From Pirellulales bacterium (GTDB lineage: Bacteria; Planctomycetota; Planctomycetia; Pirellulales; Thermoguttaceae): 64,000 nt of DNA. Positions 15,389-24,364 of this stretch are shown here, piece after piece; positions within the stretch are counted from its first letter, which is position 1, and the number at the start of each line of letters is the position of its first letter. Made by a program: the position numbers and the translations under genes. Location: positions 23,378 through 87,377 of the forward strand of contig JADLEL010000021.1 in the NCBI GenBank assembly GCA_020846145.1, given 5' to 3'. The notes under the pieces are model-generated. The model saw nothing but the letters and a program-made list of their open reading frames with translations. It was not told the DNA's origin and made no database searches.

Positions 15389-16468
15389 ATGAGCGAACCA
15401 CTCCCCGCCGAATCGGCCGTCCGCGATGTACTCGCCCAATTCAAAGACCCCGAAACCGGCCGCGGCATCGCGCAGCTCGGACAGCTCCACCGTCTGGAAT
15501 TGAACGGCGACCGGCTCGAGATCACCCTGGGCTTGACCACTTGGTCCGCCCCGCTCTGGGAAGAAACCCGCTTGGAACTGATCGCGCTGGTCAACCGGCG
15601 GTTCCCCGCGATGAAAACCGCCGTCGAACTCGCCGTTCACCAGCGGAAACCCGAACCGCTCGGCGAAATCGGCCTGACCGCGAAAACCGCGATCGCCGTC
15701 GGATCGGGCAAGGGGGGCGTGGGAAAAAGCTCCGTCGCCGCCTATCTGGCCGCCGGACTTTGCCGCGCAGGCTGCCAGGTCGGACTCATGGACGCCGACG
15801 TCTATGGTCCCAGCATCCCGCATCTCTTGGGCTGCCGCGAGCGGCCCGTCATGCTCGGCAACCGCATCCAGCCCGTCGCCGCCGAGGGCATGAAGGTGAT
15901 GTCGATGGGTTTTCTCGTCCCGCCCGGCGAGGCCGTCGTCTGGCGCGGGCCGATGCTGCATGCCGCGCTCGTGCAATTCCTCCGCGATACCGCGTGGGGC
16001 GATCTGGATTACCTGATCATCGACATGCCCCCCGGCACCGGCGATATCGCCCTCTCGCTTTCGCAATTGCTCCCCATGACCGGGGCGGTCGTGGTTTGCA
16101 CGCCCCAGGACGTGGCCCTCCTGGACGCCGTCAAGGCCGTGAAAATGTTTCATAAGGTGAACATCGACGTGTTGGGGATGGTCGAAAACATGAGTTTCTT
16201 TCTCTGCCCGAACTGCGACGCCCGGCACGATATTTTCGGTTCCGGCGGCGCGAAGCGGAAGGCCGAAGAACTGAACGTCCCCTTCCTCGGCGAATTGCCG
16301 CTGATAACCGCGCTCCGCGAGATGGCCGACCGCGGGCAGATCGCTGCCGCCTTCGAACACGAAGCCGCCAAGCCCTATCTGGAAACCATCTGCCGCTCCC
16401 TGGTGAAGAGCCTCGCCGCCCGCCACCGCGAGAAACCCGTGTTGCCGACCCTGACGATTTTGAAGTAG
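15389..16468 (+). CDS. apbC: Mrp/ApbC/NBP35-family P-loop ATPase, Fe-S cluster carrier
   Basis: 359 residues. An N-terminal DUF59/MIP18-like domain (about 8-95) is followed by a MinD-type P-loop domain. The deviant Walker A GSGKGGVGKSS is at about residues 109-119, DADVYGPSIPHLLG is typical of Mrp, and IIDMPPGTGDIALS is the Walker B region. The CPNCDARHDIFGSGG motif carries the CxxC that binds a bridging 4Fe-4S cluster in characterised homologues. Its likely role is delivering Fe-S clusters, plausibly to complex I, whose genes lie upstream. That link is inferred from position only. Confidence 0.93.
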   Translation: MSEPLPAESAVRDVLAQFKDPETGRGIAQLGQLHRLELNGDRLEITLGLTTWSAPLWEETRLELIALVNRRFPAMKTAVELAVHQRKPEPLGEIGLTAKTAIAVGSGKGGVGKSSVAAYLAAGLCRAGCQVGLMDADVYGPSIPHLLGCRERPVMLGNRIQPVAAEGMKVMSMGFLVPPGEAVVWRGPMLHAALVQFLRDTAWGDLDYLIIDMPPGTGDIALSLSQLLPMTGAVVVCTPQDVALLDAVKAVKMFHKVNIDVLGMVENMSFFLCPNCDARHDIFGSGGAKRKAEELNVPFLGELPLITALREMADRGQIAAAFEHEAAKPYLETICRSLVKSLAARHREKPVLPTLTILK

Positions 16469-16622
16469 CGGAAGGTGTTGAAGTTTTTCGAGACGATATT
16501 ATAATTTAGGCGTAAACGACATATTGATGTTGCTTGGAGTATGAACCGGGACGCAGCGAATTTCACCGTGCTTCCGGCCTCCCATTGGCCGGCCTAGTTC
16601 ATCAACCATGCAAAGGTTAATC

Positions 16623-16709
16623 GGATGGGTGGCCGAGTGGTCTAAGGCGACAGTCTTGAAAACTGTAGTGGGCGAAAGTCCACCAGGGGTTCGAATCCCT
16701 TCCCATCCG
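16623..16709 (+). tRNA. tRNA-Ser (anticodon TGA)
   Basis: The 87-nt cloverleaf has acceptor stem GGATGGG/CCCATCC with discriminator G. The anticodon loop CTTGAAA displays TGA, there is a long serine-type variable arm (GTGGGCGAAAGTCCAC), and the T loop is GGTTCGAATCC. No CCA is encoded. A GCCGGCCTCCC hairpin lies just upstream. The region 16469-16622 has no gene. Confidence 0.95.
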
Positions 16710-16862
16710 TTCCGCATGTTCCCTCATCCCCGGAAATACGCGCTTTGCCGGGAATTTCTTCGTTTTCGTACGATCCGATACCGGCCAATACACCCTTGGT
16801 GGGGAATTCGCCATTGCGATAAAATAAGCTCCTCATGGTTACCTTGTATAGGGGATTCTCCT

Positions 16863-19800
16863 TTGCCGACACGAACCAGCAAAACGGGCAGCGAACTTTT
16901 CATCGTCGATAATAGCGATGAGGCGTGGAAAGTTTTGCGTTATCTTCAAGATTGGTGCCCACTTTCCAAGAGCATCGACGTCGCCACCGGCTACTTCGAT
17001 ATCGGATCGCTCTTGGCATTAAAGGAAGAATGGCAAAAGGTGGATGGAATTCGCATTTTAATGGGCGACGAGGTTTCCCAGCGAACAAAAATCGCATTTA
17101 CCAAGGCTTTCGAGCGCGTTAAAGCGCAACTCGACGACAGCTTGGAATCGGAAAAGCTGAAAAACGATTTTCTCGCGGGCGTGCCGGCCATTGTCGAGGC
17201 CATCCGTTCCGGAAAAATCAAATGCCGCGTATATCGCAAGGAAAAGTTCCATGCCAAGGCTTATATTACCCATGCCCGGCAGGAAGTGGTCGGCTCTTTC
17301 GCGTTGGTCGGTTCGTCCAACCTGACCTATCCGGGCATTACCGAGAACATCGAATTGAACGTTCGCTTCGGCGGCGCCGAGGTCGGCGTTCTCCAAGAAT
17401 GGTACGAAGAGCATTGGGAACAAGCCGAGGAGGTAACCGCGGAAATTCTTCAAGTCATCGAGCGGCACGTCCGCGACTATTCGCCCTTCGAGGTCTATGC
17501 AAAATCGATGCAGGAGTTCTTCCGCGGCCACGAGATGACGGTTTCGGAATGGGAGCGAAACGCATCGGAAATTTACCCAATCCTTGCGCCTTACCAGCGA
17601 GAAGGATATCACGGTTTGCTGAAACGAGCACAGTCTTCAAATGGGGCATTTTTGTGCGATGCCGTCGGTTTGGGCAAGACCTTTGTGGGGCTAATGCTCA
17701 TCGAGCGGCTCGTATTGCACGACCGAAAAAATGTCGCGCTCTTCGTGCCCAAGTCGGCCCGCAAGCCGGTATGGGAAGCGGCGCTAAGGAAATACTTGCC
17801 GAAGCTATTCGGTAAATTCACCAATCTGGAGATTTTCAACCATACCGATCTATCCTGCGGCGGCGAATTCCCGCAATACTTCGAAAGCGTGCGCGAGCGT
17901 GCACATGTGATAATCATCGACGAAGCCCATCATTTCCGAAACACGGGAACCAAAGGCGAAACCGACGAAGAGCGGAAATCGCGGTATTGGCGGCTTTTTG
18001 ACCTCGCCGAAGGCAAACAGATTTTCCTGCTGACGGCCACGCCGGTCAACAACAAGCTGACCGATTTGCAGCACACGATCGAATTGTTCTCCCGGCGGCA
18101 AGCCGATTATTTCAAGGATGCGCCGTTGGGCATCCACTCTTTACCGGGCCATTTCCGCAAGATGGAAAAGGAATTGGAACGGCTGATCGATTGCCGCGAG
18201 AATCCCCCCGAAGACCTCCACGAAACCAATCTGGCGGAGGCCGAACGAGTTTTGAAGCAGGATGAACTTTTCCGCGCGTTGGTCGTTCAACGCAGCCGGG
18301 CTTACGTTTACCGTAGCGAGAGCCTCGGCGATGGCGGCACCGTGAAATTCCCCAAACGCGGCGACCCCCAAGTCGTGCCGTACTCGGTCAAGCAGACCTA
18401 CGGGAAACTCTTGACGATGGTCGAGGAGGCATTCAGCAAAAAAGACCCGCTATTTGCCCTGTCGATCTACTATCCTTATGCCTATTACAAGGGGGACCAA
18501 GAGGTTCCCGCCTTCGAAAAGGGCCGAAAAAAGCAGGTCGTGCGACTCATTCGCACGAGCTTCCTCAAGCGATTCGAGAGTTCCGTCGAATCGTTCACCA
18601 TGTCCTGTTGGATGCTGATGCGGAAACTGCTCGCATGGCTCCAAATCCATGCGGAAACGGAAAACGAAAAACATCAAGTTCAGCGTTGGATGCTGCGCCA
18701 TAAAAAACTCACCGGCTACGTCTTGGAACGCCAAAGCGAATTGTTCGGCGACGATTCGGAAGATGAGGCCGAGGAGGATATCGTCCCCGAAGAAATGCTC
18801 GAGGCCGTCGAAAAACTTTCGCGGGATGAATTCGATATCGAGGCGATTATCGGCGAAACGCTGCAAGACCTCGAACAGATCGCCATTTTTCTCAATGAGC
18901 TAAAGGATTTCAAACCTTCCCAGGACAAGAAACTCCGCGAACTGATCAAGCTCTTGCGAAGCGACGGCGTTCTCAAACGGCAAAAGGTCATTATCTTTAC
19001 CGAGTTCATGACGACCGCCCGCTACTTGAAAAATGAATTGATGGATGCCGGCATATCGGGCGTGGCCGAAATCGACAGCGCCAGCGCCGCGGATCGGGGA
19101 GAAATCATTCGCCGTTTCGCCCCCTATTACAACGATTCTTCCAGCGCCCAGTTGGCCGAGAGAGGATTGGAAGAAATCCGCGTCTTGATCTCCACCGACG
19201 TCCTTTCGGAAGGCTTGAACCTCCAGGATGCCACGCGGCTCATCAATTACGATCTGCACTGGAATCCCGTGCGGCTCATGCAGCGGATCGGTCGCATCGA
19301 TCGCCGCTTGAATCCCGACATCGAGGCCCGCATCGTCGCCGATCATCCCGACCAGGCTCAATTTCGCGGTGAAATAGCCTACTGGAATTTCCTGCCGCCC
19401 GACGATTTGAACGATCTCTTGGAACTGTACCAAAAAGTTTCCAAGAAAACCCTGCGGATTTCCAAGACGTTCGGCATCGAAGGCAAAAAACTGCTCAAGC
19501 CCGACGACGATTACGAAGACCTTAGAGATTTCTACGACGTTTACGAAGGCTCCCTGTCGGCCGACGAGGACATGCACCTCGAATACCAGCAATTATTGAA
19601 AGATCATCCCGGCTTGGAACGGCAACTCGGCGGCTTGCCGAACCGAATCTTCAGCGGCAAGGAGCATCCGCAATCCGCTGCGCGGGCGGTGTTTTTCTGC
19701 TACGCCCGTCCGGGCCGCGTCGGCGTCCAAGGCGGCAATCCCGACGAAGGAGCATGGTCCGTCGAAGCGGGCGATGCCCAGTGGTATCTTTTCGATCTGG

Positions 19801-20009
19801 CCACCGAGAAGATTTTGGAAGACGCCTGCGAGATTCGTAATTATATTCGCTCCACGCCCGAAACGCCGCGACGCTGCCTTATCGAGCGGGAGACGCTATC
19901 GGACATCCGCGCTCAGGTCGATAAACACATCAAAAACACCTACTTGAAAAAGGTCCAGGCCCCCCTCGGCGTCAAGCCGATCCTCAAGGCCTGGATGGAA
20001 TTGAATTGA
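16863..20009 (+). CDS. PLD-nuclease / SNF2-family helicase fusion (defence-type)
   Basis: About 1048 residues from a TTG start; the frame stays open upstream only by running through the tRNA, so an earlier start is unlikely. The N-terminal domain has a phospholipase-D HxK motif (KFHAKAY, about 127-133) with GSSNL about 20 residues later. The superfamily 2 helicase follows: Walker A DAVGLGKT (about 265-272), DEAH (about 352), TATPVNN (about 391), VIIFTEF (about 708), STDVLSEGLNLQDA and QRIGRIDRR (about 805). A charged Glu-rich insert (EDEAEEDIVPEE) separates the two helicase lobes. It overlaps the methyltransferase start by 4 bp (ATGA). Together they look like a restriction-type antiphage pair in which the helicase-nuclease cuts unmodified DNA. 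The PLD site shows one HxK, so a dimer would be needed for catalysis. Confidence 0.88.
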   Translation: MPTRTSKTGSELFIVDNSDEAWKVLRYLQDWCPLSKSIDVATGYFDIGSLLALKEEWQKVDGIRILMGDEVSQRTKIAFTKAFERVKAQLDDSLESEKLKNDFLAGVPAIVEAIRSGKIKCRVYRKEKFHAKAYITHARQEVVGSFALVGSSNLTYPGITENIELNVRFGGAEVGVLQEWYEEHWEQAEEVTAEILQVIERHVRDYSPFEVYAKSMQEFFRGHEMTVSEWERNASEIYPILAPYQREGYHGLLKRAQSSNGAFLCDAVGLGKTFVGLMLIERLVLHDRKNVALFVPKSARKPVWEAALRKYLPKLFGKFTNLEIFNHTDLSCGGEFPQYFESVRERAHVIIIDEAHHFRNTGTKGETDEERKSRYWRLFDLAEGKQIFLLTATPVNNKLTDLQHTIELFSRRQADYFKDAPLGIHSLPGHFRKMEKELERLIDCRENPPEDLHETNLAEAERVLKQDELFRALVVQRSRAYVYRSESLGDGGTVKFPKRGDPQVVPYSVKQTYGKLLTMVEEAFSKKDPLFALSIYYPYAYYKGDQEVPAFEKGRKKQVVRLIRTSFLKRFESSVESFTMSCWMLMRKLLAWLQIHAETENEKHQVQRWMLRHKKLTGYVLERQSELFGDDSEDEAEEDIVPEEMLEAVEKLSRDEFDIEAIIGETLQDLEQIAIFLNELKDFKPSQDKKLRELIKLLRSDGVLKRQKVIIFTEFMTTARYLKNELMDAGISGVAEIDSASAADRGEIIRRFAPYYNDSSSAQLAERGLEEIRVLISTDVLSEGLNLQDATRLINYDLHWNPVRLMQRIGRIDRRLNPDIEARIVADHPDQAQFRGEIAYWNFLPPDDLNDLLELYQKVSKKTLRISKTFGIEGKKLLKPDDDYEDLRDFYDVYEGSLSADEDMHLEYQQLLKDHPGLERQLGGLPNRIFSGKEHPQSAARAVFFCYARPGRVGVQGGNPDEGAWSVEAGDAQWYLFDLATEKILEDACEIRNYIRSTPETPRRCLIERETLSDIRAQVDKHIKNTYLKKVQAPLGVKPILKAWMELN

Positions 20010-23000
20010 AAACCAAAATGGCGGACTCCAAAAAAATCGAGACGGCGATTCGGCAGGTTCACGACCAGAAGACATTCGTTCAAAACCTGCTGATCGACGC
20101 TTTGGATTGGGACATCGACCAGACGACCGAAGATGTCGAAGAAATCAGCTTCGAATGGTCGGCCGACGAACTCTGCGCCGAGGGGCTGAGCGAGCATATC
20201 GTCGATGGCGTCATTCGGCAAATCCGCCCCTTCGAGGGCAATCCCTGGGGAGTTTTTCTCTTGGAGTTCGAGAACCCCGACGTGTTCACCACCGGTCGCG
20301 GAATGACGGGCACGCTGCGCAAAGTGCTTCGCGGCTTGGTCCCCTCGAAACGGAAAAAATCGAGCCTCGCTTCCTTCAAACGGGAAAATCTCCTGTTCAT
20401 CTGCAACCACCGCTACCAACATTTTCGTTTTGCCCATTTTAAGGCCCCGGGCGAAGAAGGACGCACCGCGCCGCTGGCGGCGTTTGGCTGGGGTCCGAAC
20501 GATCCGATCCGCACGCTTTGCGAATTCAACCTCAATGCCTTGCAGTGGCCCGACGGCCGCCCCGACGCCGACGGCTGGATTGCCGCATGGAGCCAGGCGT
20601 TCGACGTCGAGAAAGTCACCAAGCGGTTCTACGAGGATTACGCCGCCGTCTTCGAGAAAGTCGAGAAACGCATCGCCAAAGAAAAGGAACTCCGGGGCGA
20701 CGAACTGCGGATGTTTACGCAAACGCTCTTCAATCGCCTGATGTTCCTGCGGTTCATGGAGCGCAAGCGATGGCTCGCCTTCGGCGGCCGCAGCGACTAT
20801 CTCCGGGCGTTGCACGAAGCCGGTTCGCTCGGCAAGAAATCGTTTTATCGGGGGCGGCTTTACCCGTTGTTCTTCGAGGGCTTGGCCGTCGAGGGCAAGC
20901 AACAAAGCGAGGCCTACGGCGACGTGCCCTACCTCAACGGCGGGTTGTTCGAGCCGTCGGAACTCGACAAGAAAGTGACCGACCTGCCCGACGAAGTTTT
21001 CGACGGCATTTTGAGCGGCGAAGACGCGGGCGGACTTTTCTACCGCTACAACTTCACCGTCGAGGAATCGACGCCGCTGGATATCGAAGTCGCCGTCGAT
21101 CCCGAAATGCTCGGCAAGGTGTTCGAGGAACTGGTGACCGGCCGCCACGAAAGCGGCTCCTACTACACGCCCCGCCCCGTCGTTTCGTTCATGTGCCGCG
21201 AGGCGCTCAAAGGCTATCTGGCCGACAAACTCGATCCCAATTCAACGGGCAATGTAGCAGGAAATGTAGCAGGAAATGTAGCAGGCAATGTAGTAGGAAA
21301 TGTAGTAGGCACACTCCGTGTGCCGTCCTTGCGATCGTCACCCTCATCGCCCCCGGCGGCACACGGAGTGTGCCAAGTACGTTGTGCGGAGGCCATCGCC
21401 GCGCTCGTCGATCATCAAGACGCCGGCAAGCTCAAAGAAACGCAAGCCCGCGAAATCCTTGCCGCGTTGGACGATCTCAAGGCGGTCGATCCGGCCTGCG
21501 GCTCCGGCGCCTATCTTCTGGGCTTGCTTCAAGAGCTGATCGGCATTTACCGGCAGCTTTACAGCGAAAAACTGGTGAAGGACGCCCGCACGCTCTACGA
21601 CCTGAAGCTGCGGATCATCAGCCAGAGCCTCTACGGAGTCGATCTCGACCCGTTCGCCACGAACGTCGCCAAGCTGCGGCTGTGGCTGTCGCTGGCGGTC
21701 GATGCCGACGATCCGGTGCCGCTTCCGAACCTCGATTTCAAGATCGAGACGGGCGATTCGCTGTTGGCGCCCGATCCGCGGGAAATGCCCGACTTGTTCC
21801 GCTCGCATTTGCAGCAATCGGCCGACGTTCTCACGATGGTCAAGAACCAGTTCTTCCTCGCCCACGGCGAAGAGAAAGAGAGCTACCGGAAGACCATCAT
21901 CGGCGAAGAGTCGCGGCTAAGACGGGAATTGGAGGCAGAACATGGCGAAGGCGTCGTCGATTGGCGCATCCAGTTCGCCGAGGCGTTCGCTAACAAACGG
22001 GGAGGATTTGATATCGTCCTCGCAAACCCGCCCTACGTCCGACACGAACTAATCACGAATCTCAAACCAAAGTTGAAGGCAGCCTTTTCTGATGGGTACT
22101 GCGGGACTGCGGACCTGTATTGTTACTTCTACATGCGAGGAATCCAACTCCTGCGCCGTGGCGGCATGTTAGTTTTCATCTCCTCGAATAAATGGTTTCG
22201 CGCAAACTATGGCAAGAACCTTCGCAAGTTTATTGCGGAGACATGCACTGTAAATAGCATTACGGACTTTGGTGAATTACCGGTGTTCGAGACGGCGGCC
22301 ACGTTTCCAATGATTTTTTCTGCGAAGAGGGATCGCAGCGAGATATCACCAATCTTCACTCAGGTGAAATCTCTCGACGCACCGTATCCAGATGTATTGG
22401 CGTTGATATCGAAGTTTGGACAACGGCTGCCGAGCGATGCAATTACTGGAGAAGAATGGGCACTTGTTGATACGGCAACCGCCACCCGCAAACGGAAAAT
22501 GGAACGCTCCGGTATTCCCCTTGATGAATATGTTCGTGGCAAAATCTTCTACGGTGTCAAGACTGGGTTCAATCCAGCGTTTGTGGTGGATGGTGCAAAG
22601 CGAGCCGAGTTGATAGCACGCGATCCAAATTCTTCCAAGATTATCCGACCGTTGATTATCGGTGATGATGTGCGAAGATGGCAGGCTCGCGAAAAGGACC
22701 GCTGGCTGATCTACTCGCCGTGGGACTTGGAAATAAAAAAGTTCCCCTCAGTAATGCAGCATCTGATGAAATGGAAAAAGGAACTCGAATCACGCCCTGA
22801 ATGCAAACAAGGCCGTTATCGCTGGTGGTGCATGGCACGCTTTGGTTCCGAATATTGTCATCATTTTGCCGAGCCAAAGATTATCTATCCCGTTATCGGC
22901 AAAGAACCTCGATTTGCGTTCGACACGACATGCGCTGTTCTGAACGATAAGGCATTCATGATTCCGATGAGTGATATGTATCTTCTGGCCGTGCTGAATT

Positions 23001-23239
23001 CGACTTCATTTTGGGAGTATATGAAGAGTGTCTGTTCAGTTCTAGGGGATGCGAACAATGGCGGACGGATAGAACATCGTCGCATACATCTCGGTAAAAT
23101 TCCGATCCCCGACGCGCCGCCTCCTGAGCGACAGGCTTTAGCTCTCCTTGCGGGTAAATGTGTTAAGGCCAAAGGGATCGGTTGTGATGCCACGGAAAAG
23201 GAAATCAACGAGCGAGTATCTTTGCTTTATGGATTATGA
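20006..23239 (+). CDS. N6-adenine DNA methyltransferase (Eco57I / BREX-PglX-like)
   Basis: 1077 residues. The N-terminal roughly 200 residues form an unassigned domain, followed by a helical region (TLFNRLMFLRFMERKRWLAF). The SAM site DPACGSGAY is at about residues 495-503 and catalytic NPPY at 674-677, indicating N6-adenine methylation. The C-terminal half should hold the target-recognition domain and has visibly lower GC and different codon use from about 22010 onward. Residues about 411-463 are repeat-encoded. The protein ends EKEINERVSLLYGL, stopping short of the usual T-EEI-IVEG tail. A second copy of that tail lies downstream at 23418. It modifies host DNA for the partner helicase-nuclease (inferred). 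Confidence 0.9.
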   Translation: MKTKMADSKKIETAIRQVHDQKTFVQNLLIDALDWDIDQTTEDVEEISFEWSADELCAEGLSEHIVDGVIRQIRPFEGNPWGVFLLEFENPDVFTTGRGMTGTLRKVLRGLVPSKRKKSSLASFKRENLLFICNHRYQHFRFAHFKAPGEEGRTAPLAAFGWGPNDPIRTLCEFNLNALQWPDGRPDADGWIAAWSQAFDVEKVTKRFYEDYAAVFEKVEKRIAKEKELRGDELRMFTQTLFNRLMFLRFMERKRWLAFGGRSDYLRALHEAGSLGKKSFYRGRLYPLFFEGLAVEGKQQSEAYGDVPYLNGGLFEPSELDKKVTDLPDEVFDGILSGEDAGGLFYRYNFTVEESTPLDIEVAVDPEMLGKVFEELVTGRHESGSYYTPRPVVSFMCREALKGYLADKLDPNSTGNVAGNVAGNVAGNVVGNVVGTLRVPSLRSSPSSPPAAHGVCQVRCAEAIAALVDHQDAGKLKETQAREILAALDDLKAVDPACGSGAYLLGLLQELIGIYRQLYSEKLVKDARTLYDLKLRIISQSLYGVDLDPFATNVAKLRLWLSLAVDADDPVPLPNLDFKIETGDSLLAPDPREMPDLFRSHLQQSADVLTMVKNQFFLAHGEEKESYRKTIIGEESRLRRELEAEHGEGVVDWRIQFAEAFANKRGGFDIVLANPPYVRHELITNLKPKLKAAFSDGYCGTADLYCYFYMRGIQLLRRGGMLVFISSNKWFRANYGKNLRKFIAETCTVNSITDFGELPVFETAATFPMIFSAKRDRSEISPIFTQVKSLDAPYPDVLALISKFGQRLPSDAITGEEWALVDTATATRKRKMERSGIPLDEYVRGKIFYGVKTGFNPAFVVDGAKRAELIARDPNSSKIIRPLIIGDDVRRWQAREKDRWLIYSPWDLEIKKFPSVMQHLMKWKKELESRPECKQGRYRWWCMARFGSEYCHHFAEPKIIYPVIGKEPRFAFDTTCAVLNDKAFMIPMSDMYLLAVLNSTSFWEYMKSVCSVLGDANNGGRIEHRRIHLGKIPIPDAPPPERQALALLAGKCVKAKGIGCDATEKEINERVSLLYGL
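21238..21376. repeat. AATGTAGCAGG tandem repeat plus GGCACACTCCGTGTGCC palindromes inside the methyltransferase
   Basis: Five near-identical 15-bp units (GGAAATGTAGCA-type) are translated as GNVAG repeats. They run into GTAGGCACACTCCGTGTGCC and, about 40 bp later, its inverse GGCACACGGAGTGTGCC. The palindrome matches the elements flanking the octapeptide-repeat gene at 34906 and 35597. The insert lies just upstream of SAM motif I. Confidence 0.88.
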
Positions 23240-23316
23240 CGGCAGTTTCATGGCAATGACAAAGGCAGAAAACCGTGCAAACGGCAGGGTGGCACTGGCG
23301 AAAGAGGCGGATAATG

Positions 23317-23407
23317 TGTGCCACTGGCTTTGCCAGTGCTTTGAGGAGATGCGTCGAAGTGTTGTATGTCGTCTGGCGGCGAAACACTGGCAGAGCCAGT
23401 GGCACCC
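23317..23407. repeat. TGCCACTGGCTTTGCCAGTG inverted pair
   Basis: GTGCCACTGGCTTTGCCAGTG is mirrored about 45 bp later by CACTGGCAGAGCCAGTGGCAC. The element separates the methyltransferase stop codon from the orphan methyltransferase-like tail at 23418. Confidence 0.8.
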
Positions 23408-23417
23408 GGTGAGCGGA

Positions 23418-23507
23418 TTGGAGCGGGAGATCGACGAGATCGTGTATGCGCTTTACGGCCTGACGCCGGAGGAAATCGAACTCGTGGAAGGAAGAGCAAG
23501 AAAATGA
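23418..23507 (+). pseudogene. orphan 3' tail of an Eco57I-type methyltransferase
   Basis: The frame reads LEREIDEIVYALYGLTPEEI followed by ELVEGRARK and a stop. This is the canonical C-terminal ending of class IIG/PglX-type methyltransferases. The intact gene upstream ends in a shorter version of the same motif (EKEINERVSLLYGL). The GC-rich codon use matches the methyltransferase N-terminal half rather than its C-terminal half. The likely reading is that this tail belonged to the original gene before its specificity half was replaced. It has no start of its own. Confidence 0.7.
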
Positions 23508-23842
23508 AATTGCCCAATGCCGAACGAGCCGTTGTCGAGCGGGAGAAAATCACGGGCTACCTGCTCAATCCAGCGCATCCCGACAACGGGGGGAAGGCCG
23601 CGTTCTTTCTGGCACTCGGCTACACCCAGGATGATTGGCCTTCGTTGGCCGCCGCACTCCGCCGCCTGGCCCTGGCGGCGGAGGTCGCCAAAAGCATTGA
23701 AACGGCGCATGGAATCAAGTATGTTGTAGATGGGGGCATCGAAACATCCGGCGGCCGGACGCCGGCCGTCCGCACCATTTGGATTGTTGACCGTGGACTG
23801 GATAGGCCGCGGCTGGTCACGGCCTATCCGCGCGAAGAATGA
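23504..23842 (+). CDS. DUF6883-like protein
   Basis: 112 residues beginning MKLPNAERAVVEREKITGYL, with the NPxHPxxGGKAAFFLALGY pattern I associate with the DUF6883 family. These small proteins often sit next to DUF4926 genes, as here. The start overlaps the preceding tail remnant by 4 bp and follows a GGAAGGAAGAG ribosome-binding site. A toxin-antitoxin-like role is suspected for such pairs but is not shown by this sequence. Confidence 0.6.
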   Translation: MKLPNAERAVVEREKITGYLLNPAHPDNGGKAAFFLALGYTQDDWPSLAAALRRLALAAEVAKSIETAHGIKYVVDGGIETSGGRTPAVRTIWIVDRGLDRPRLVTAYPREE

Positions 23843-23851
23843 GAGGATCCC

Positions 23852-24082
23852 ATGATTACGGAACACGAACGGATCGTGCTCAGCGTGGCAGTGCCCGCCG
23901 AAGGACTTGAGGCCGGCGACGTGGGCACGGTAGTGCATGTTTTCCGAGACGGCCTGGCCTACGAAGTGGAGTTCACCACCCTGGACGGGAAGACCGCCGC
24001 CGTGGTGACTTTGGAAGCCGCCCAGGTGCGCCCCGTCGGCAAGCGCGAAATCACCCACGCCCGCGAACTCGTTGCCAGGTGA
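23852..24082 (+). CDS. DUF4926-like protein
   Basis: The 76-residue protein has an SH3-like barrel pattern: ITEHERIVLSVAVPAEGLEA then GDVGTVVHVF and YEVEFTTLDGKTAAVVTL. This is the usual arrangement of DUF4926. It lies 9 bp after the DUF6883-like gene, with GAGAGGATCC as a ribosome-binding region. The two probably form one operon and may act together. Confidence 0.65.
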   Translation: MITEHERIVLSVAVPAEGLEAGDVGTVVHVFRDGLAYEVEFTTLDGKTAAVVTLEAAQVRPVGKREITHARELVAR

Positions 24083-24103
24083 GCGCCAAGTCCTTGCCAG
24101 GCC

Positions 24104-24364
24104 ATGACAATCACCAAGCAAACTGTCGCCGACAAAATCGCCGCGTATCTGCACCACGAGATCGCGGCGGCGCAGTTGGCGGACTGGGCCGAGAACGCCA
24201 TGCTCGACGGCGAGCTTGCCGAGGGCGATGCCCAGACGCTTTCGCCCGTCATCGCCCGTCTAGGCGTGGCCGATGTGCGGGCCTTCGGCCTGGCGTGGGA
24301 AGACTGCGAAGAACTGCTCCGCAAATTGGGCTTTTCTCCCCGCGTGGAAGTGGTCGCGGTTTGA
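24104..24364 (+). CDS. hypothetical protein (86 aa), 3' end duplicated downstream
   Basis: A mostly helical acidic protein (TITKQTVADKIAAYLHHEIA...) that I do not recognise. It has no signal peptide or metal motif. The last 68 bases of the gene plus 30 bp beyond the stop are repeated almost perfectly at 25106-25203. It is 21 bp downstream of the DUF4926-like gene and may belong to the same operon. Confidence 0.65.
   Translation: MTITKQTVADKIAAYLHHEIAAAQLADWAENAMLDGELAEGDAQTLSPVIARLGVADVRAFGLAWEDCEELLRKLGFSPRVEVVAV

Noticed and set aside
15179..16426. 415-codon open frame on the minus strand opposite apbC
   Set aside because: It is a codon-bias shadow of the Mrp/ApbC gene; no recognisable motif.
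16608..16862. Upstream in-frame extension of the helicase gene from an ATG before the tRNA
   Set aside because: It runs through the tRNA-Ser, and the peptide shows no helicase or PLD similarity; a TTG start at 16863 fits the domain start.
16863..23239. Naming the helicase-methyltransferase pair as DISARM or BREX
   Set aside because: drmA, drmB, brxC, pglZ and other core genes are absent in the window, so only a resemblance is claimed.
23148..23417. Reading 23148-23507 as one intact small gene
   Set aside because: The first part overlaps the methyltransferase and then a palindromic repeat; only the last 30 codons have family similarity, as a remnant tail.
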